Shown here one piece after another: positions 62,120 through 64,000 of a stretch of 64,000 nt of DNA. The stretch is from contig JAMFSK010000028.1 in the NCBI GenBank assembly GCA_026225235.1, positions 87,763-151,762 on the forward strand, written 5' to 3'. Numbering within the stretch: position 1 is the first letter of the stretch; each line of letters begins with the position of its first letter. The position numbers and the translations under genes were made by a program. This DNA comes from Burkholderiales bacterium (lineage in GTDB: Bacteria > Pseudomonadota > Gammaproteobacteria > Burkholderiales > Burkholderiaceae). Below the pieces are notes generated by a model. That model worked only from the letters and a program-made list of their open reading frames with translations, ran no database searches and was not told the DNA's origin.

Positions 62120-62848
62120 ATGAGTGAGTCCCTGAAGGGAAAGGTTGCCGCCATCACAGGTGCGGCGTCGGGTATTGGCCTCGAGTGCGCTCGCGCGATG
62201 ATCGCGGAAGGTGCGAAGGTCGTTCTGATCGACCGTGCGAAAGACCGGCTCACACAACTCTGCGCGGAACTCGGGCCGAACGCGCTACCGCTGACCGTCG
62301 ATCTGTTGCAGCCGGCTGAAGTGTCCGCGATCCTGCCGAAAATCCTGGCGCTTGCCGGTGGGCTCGACATCTTCCATGCCAACGCGGGCGCCTATGTCGG
62401 CGGCGATGTGCTGACCGGCAATCCAGACGAGTGGGACCGCGTGCTGAATCTGAACATCAACGCCGCGTTCCGATCGGTCCATGCCGTGCTGCCGCATATG
62501 GTCGCGCAGAAATCGGGCGACATCGTCTTCACCAGCTCCATCGCGGGCATCGTCCCAGTCGTCTGGGAGCCGATCTACACAGCTTCCAAATTTGCGGTGC
62601 AGGCCTTCGTTCATACAACGCGTCGTCAGCTTGCCAAACATGGCGTGCGGGTCGGCGCGGTGGCGCCGGGCCCGGTCGTTACCGCACTGCTCGACGACTG
62701 GCCGAAGGCGAAGATGGACGAGGCGCTCGCTTCGGGCAGCCTGATGCAGCCCAAGGAAGTCGCTGACGCGGTACTCTTCATGCTGACGCGGCCGCGCAAC
62801 GTCACTATTCGCGACCTCGTCATCCTGCCAAACAGCGTCGATCTCTGA
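62120..62848 (+). CDS. SDR family oxidoreductase, probable ribitol 2-dehydrogenase
   Basis: A 242-aa classical SDR. Cofactor motif [18 protein letters not shown] motif [11 protein letters not shown], catalytic Ser in FTSSIAG and Tyr/Lys in YTASKFAVQ. The end PNSVDL and overall length match the ribitol/sugar-alcohol 2-dehydrogenase group, which oxidises ribitol to D-ribulose with NAD. The assignment rests on the transporter and FGGY kinase beside it; xylitol or D-arabitol would also fit. GGAG is 11 nt before the ATG. Confidence 0.87.
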   Translation: MSESLKGKVAAITGAASGIGLECARAMIAEGAKVVLIDRAKDRLTQLCAELGPNALPLTVDLLQPAEVSAILPKILALAGGLDIFHANAGAYVGGDVLTGNPDEWDRVLNLNINAAFRSVHAVLPHMVAQKSGDIVFTSSIAGIVPVVWEPIYTASKFAVQAFVHTTRRQLAKHGVRVGAVAPGPVVTALLDDWPKAKMDEALASGSLMQPKEVADAVLFMLTRPRNVTIRDLVILPNSVDL

Positions 62849-62917
62849 CGCGCGTGACAGGCGCAAGCACGGTGCGGCTCGCGTCGAACTGAAACACCTT
62901 TCATCATCTATCGAGCT

Positions 62918-64000
62918 ATGACCTCAGACAACCCGACCTCCGGCGCGAGCGCCAGCAAGCGCTACGTTATCGGCGTGGACGTGGGCACCGGGAGCGCCCG
63001 GGCCGGGATTTTCGACCTTGCCGGCGGTATGGTGGGCTCGGCGAAGCATGACATCACCCTGTTCCAGGCGAGCGGCTCCATTGTCGAGCAGTCGAGCGGC
63101 GAGATCTGGGGCGCGGTCTGCCATGCCGTGAAAGAGGCGCTGTCGCGGGCTGCGGTGTCGCCCGATCAGGTCGCAGGTATCGGGTTCGACGCGACCTGTT
63201 CGCTCGTCGTGCTGGGCTCGGGTGGACAGCCCTTGCCCGTGGGTGACTCCGAGGAACCCGAACGCGACATCATCGTTTGGATGGATCACCGCGCCGTGGC
63301 GCAGGCCGAGCGTATCAACGCCACGGGCCACGAGGTGCTGAAGTTTGTCGGCGGCAAGATCTCGCCGGAAATGGAGACACCCAAGCTGCTGTGGCTCCTC
63401 GAGAACAGGCCGAGCGTCTTTGCGGCAGCCTGGCAGTTCTTCGATCTGACCGACTTCTTGACGTGGCGTGCGACCGGGGATTTGTCCCGATCCACCTGCA
63501 CCGTCACCTGTAAATGGACCTATCTCGCGCACGAGCGACGCTGGGACGAGAGCTACTTCCGAAGCGTCGGCCTCGGTGTGCTGGCGGACGAGGCGTTTGC
63601 TCGGATAGGACAGACCGTCGTCGACCCCGGGACACCGCTTGGCAGCGGCCTGACGGCGAACGCCGCGGCGGAGCTTGGCCTGCGCGTCGGAACGCCAATT
63701 GCCACGGGAGTGATCGACGCCCATGCCGGTGGGATCGGCACGGTCGGCGCTGAGGGTGAGCCCGAGTCCTGCCTTGCCTACGTGTTCGGCACCTCGTCGT
63801 GCACGATGACGACGACCCGGAGTCCGGTCTTCGTCCCCGGCGTGTGGGGCCCTTATTTCTCGGCGATGGTGCCGGATGTATGGCTCAACGAGGGAGGGCA
63901 ATCGGTGGCCGGCGCGGCGATCGAGCGCCTGCTTTCGATGCACCCCGCGACGCCCGACGCACGAAGCCGCGCCGAGCATTCGGGCGAGTCACTGCCGGAA
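62918..64000 (+). CDS. FGGY-family carbohydrate kinase, ribulokinase-like (3' end missing)
   Basis: The gene starts at ATG 62918 and the frame is open to the window edge (361 codons; full-length relatives are about 540 aa). The N-terminal ATPase fold shows VIGVDVGTGSARAGIFDLAG, FDATCSLVVL, IVWMDHRA and later VIDAHAGGIGTVG with FGTSSCTMT. These match the FGGY pentulose kinases that phosphorylate D-ribulose or L-ribulose at O5. It would complete the route from pentitol to pentulose 5-phosphate. The C-terminal ATP-binding half is cut off by the window. Confidence 0.88.
   Translation, partial: MTSDNPTSGASASKRYVIGVDVGTGSARAGIFDLAGGMVGSAKHDITLFQASGSIVEQSSGEIWGAVCHAVKEALSRAAVSPDQVAGIGFDATCSLVVLGSGGQPLPVGDSEEPERDIIVWMDHRAVAQAERINATGHEVLKFVGGKISPEMETPKLLWLLENRPSVFAAAWQFFDLTDFLTWRATGDLSRSTCTVTCKWTYLAHERRWDESYFRSVGLGVLADEAFARIGQTVVDPGTPLGSGLTANAAAELGLRVGTPIATGVIDAHAGGIGTVGAEGEPESCLAYVFGTSSCTMTTTRSPVFVPGVWGPYFSAMVPDVWLNEGGQSVAGAAIERLLSMHPATPDARSRAEHSGESLPE

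Noticed and set aside
1..64000. Search for tRNA genes, CRISPR repeats, insertion sequences and phage genes
   Set aside because: No cloverleaf with a GTTCRA loop, no regularly spaced repeats, and no transposase or integrase motif was found by reading both strands; small or diverged examples could have been missed.

Overview
The window reads as a chromosomal segment of a high-GC betaproteobacterium, most likely Burkholderiaceae (Paraburkholderia, Caballeronia or Burkholderia type). This is an inference from strong GC bias at third codon positions and from the mix of families: dense AraC, LysR and MocR regulators, a TauABC/Tpa/TauE taurine set, a PvdE/OrbE-type exporter beside FhuB/FhuD proteins, a DUF2182 protein, DUF1479 and a C-terminal-barrel autotransporter. 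I see no tRNA, rRNA, CRISPR array, phage gene or insertion sequence. Genes are packed tightly and the region looks like stable accessory metabolism rather than an island.

Layout. 1-5728: 3' part of a chemotaxis operon (cheA tail, MCP, cheW, a REC-EAL c-di-GMP phosphodiesterase, cheR, cheB), closed by a strong bidirectional terminator. 5805-18689: mixed housekeeping and stress genes (NCS1 permease, catalase-like haem protein, hybrid histidine kinase, GH15 glycosidase, SDR, DUF427, a 38-residue membrane peptide, squalene/phytoene synthase family enzyme, Na+/H+ antiporter, PRC-barrel protein, GFA protein). 18742-25445: a taurine module (TSUP exporter and class III aminotransferase on the minus strand; a divergent MocR regulator; tauABC on the plus strand). 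25898-38796: an EamA exporter, a LysR/SDR pair, AraC/DUF1479/sugar-binding protein/aldose dehydrogenase, AraC/threonine dehydratase, three small unknowns and a class A beta-lactamase. 38865-42632: DUF2182, a TPR-HTH regulator with a beta-propeller partner, and DUF4410. 42871-50807: an AraC-controlled siderophore uptake operon (TonB receptor, FhuD, fused FhuB, PvdE-type exporter). 50804-54218: tautomerase, second MocR regulator, thioesterase, PEP mutase-type enzyme. 54430-57432: autotransporter. 57714-64000: AraC regulator and a pentitol operon (CUT2 ABC transporter, ribitol-type dehydrogenase, FGGY kinase cut by the window end).

How genes work together. In the taurine module TauABC would import taurine, the aminotransferase would convert it to sulfoacetaldehyde, and the TSUP protein would export sulfite once a sulfoacetaldehyde acetyltransferase (Xsc, not in this window) has acted. 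Direct CTGGC repeats with identical 22-bp spacing lie both between tpa and tauR and upstream of tauA, and fit a shared TauR operator. In the last operon a polyol would be imported, oxidised by the SDR to a ketopentose and phosphorylated by the FGGY kinase.

The observations that most deserve a second look are the shared TauR repeats, the 38-aa membrane peptide at 14617-14733, the beta-lactamase with a KCG box and an insertion, the TPR-HTH/beta-propeller pair, the siderophore operon that carries an exporter but no FhuC or NRPS, and the AraC regulator with an N-terminal cysteine cluster.
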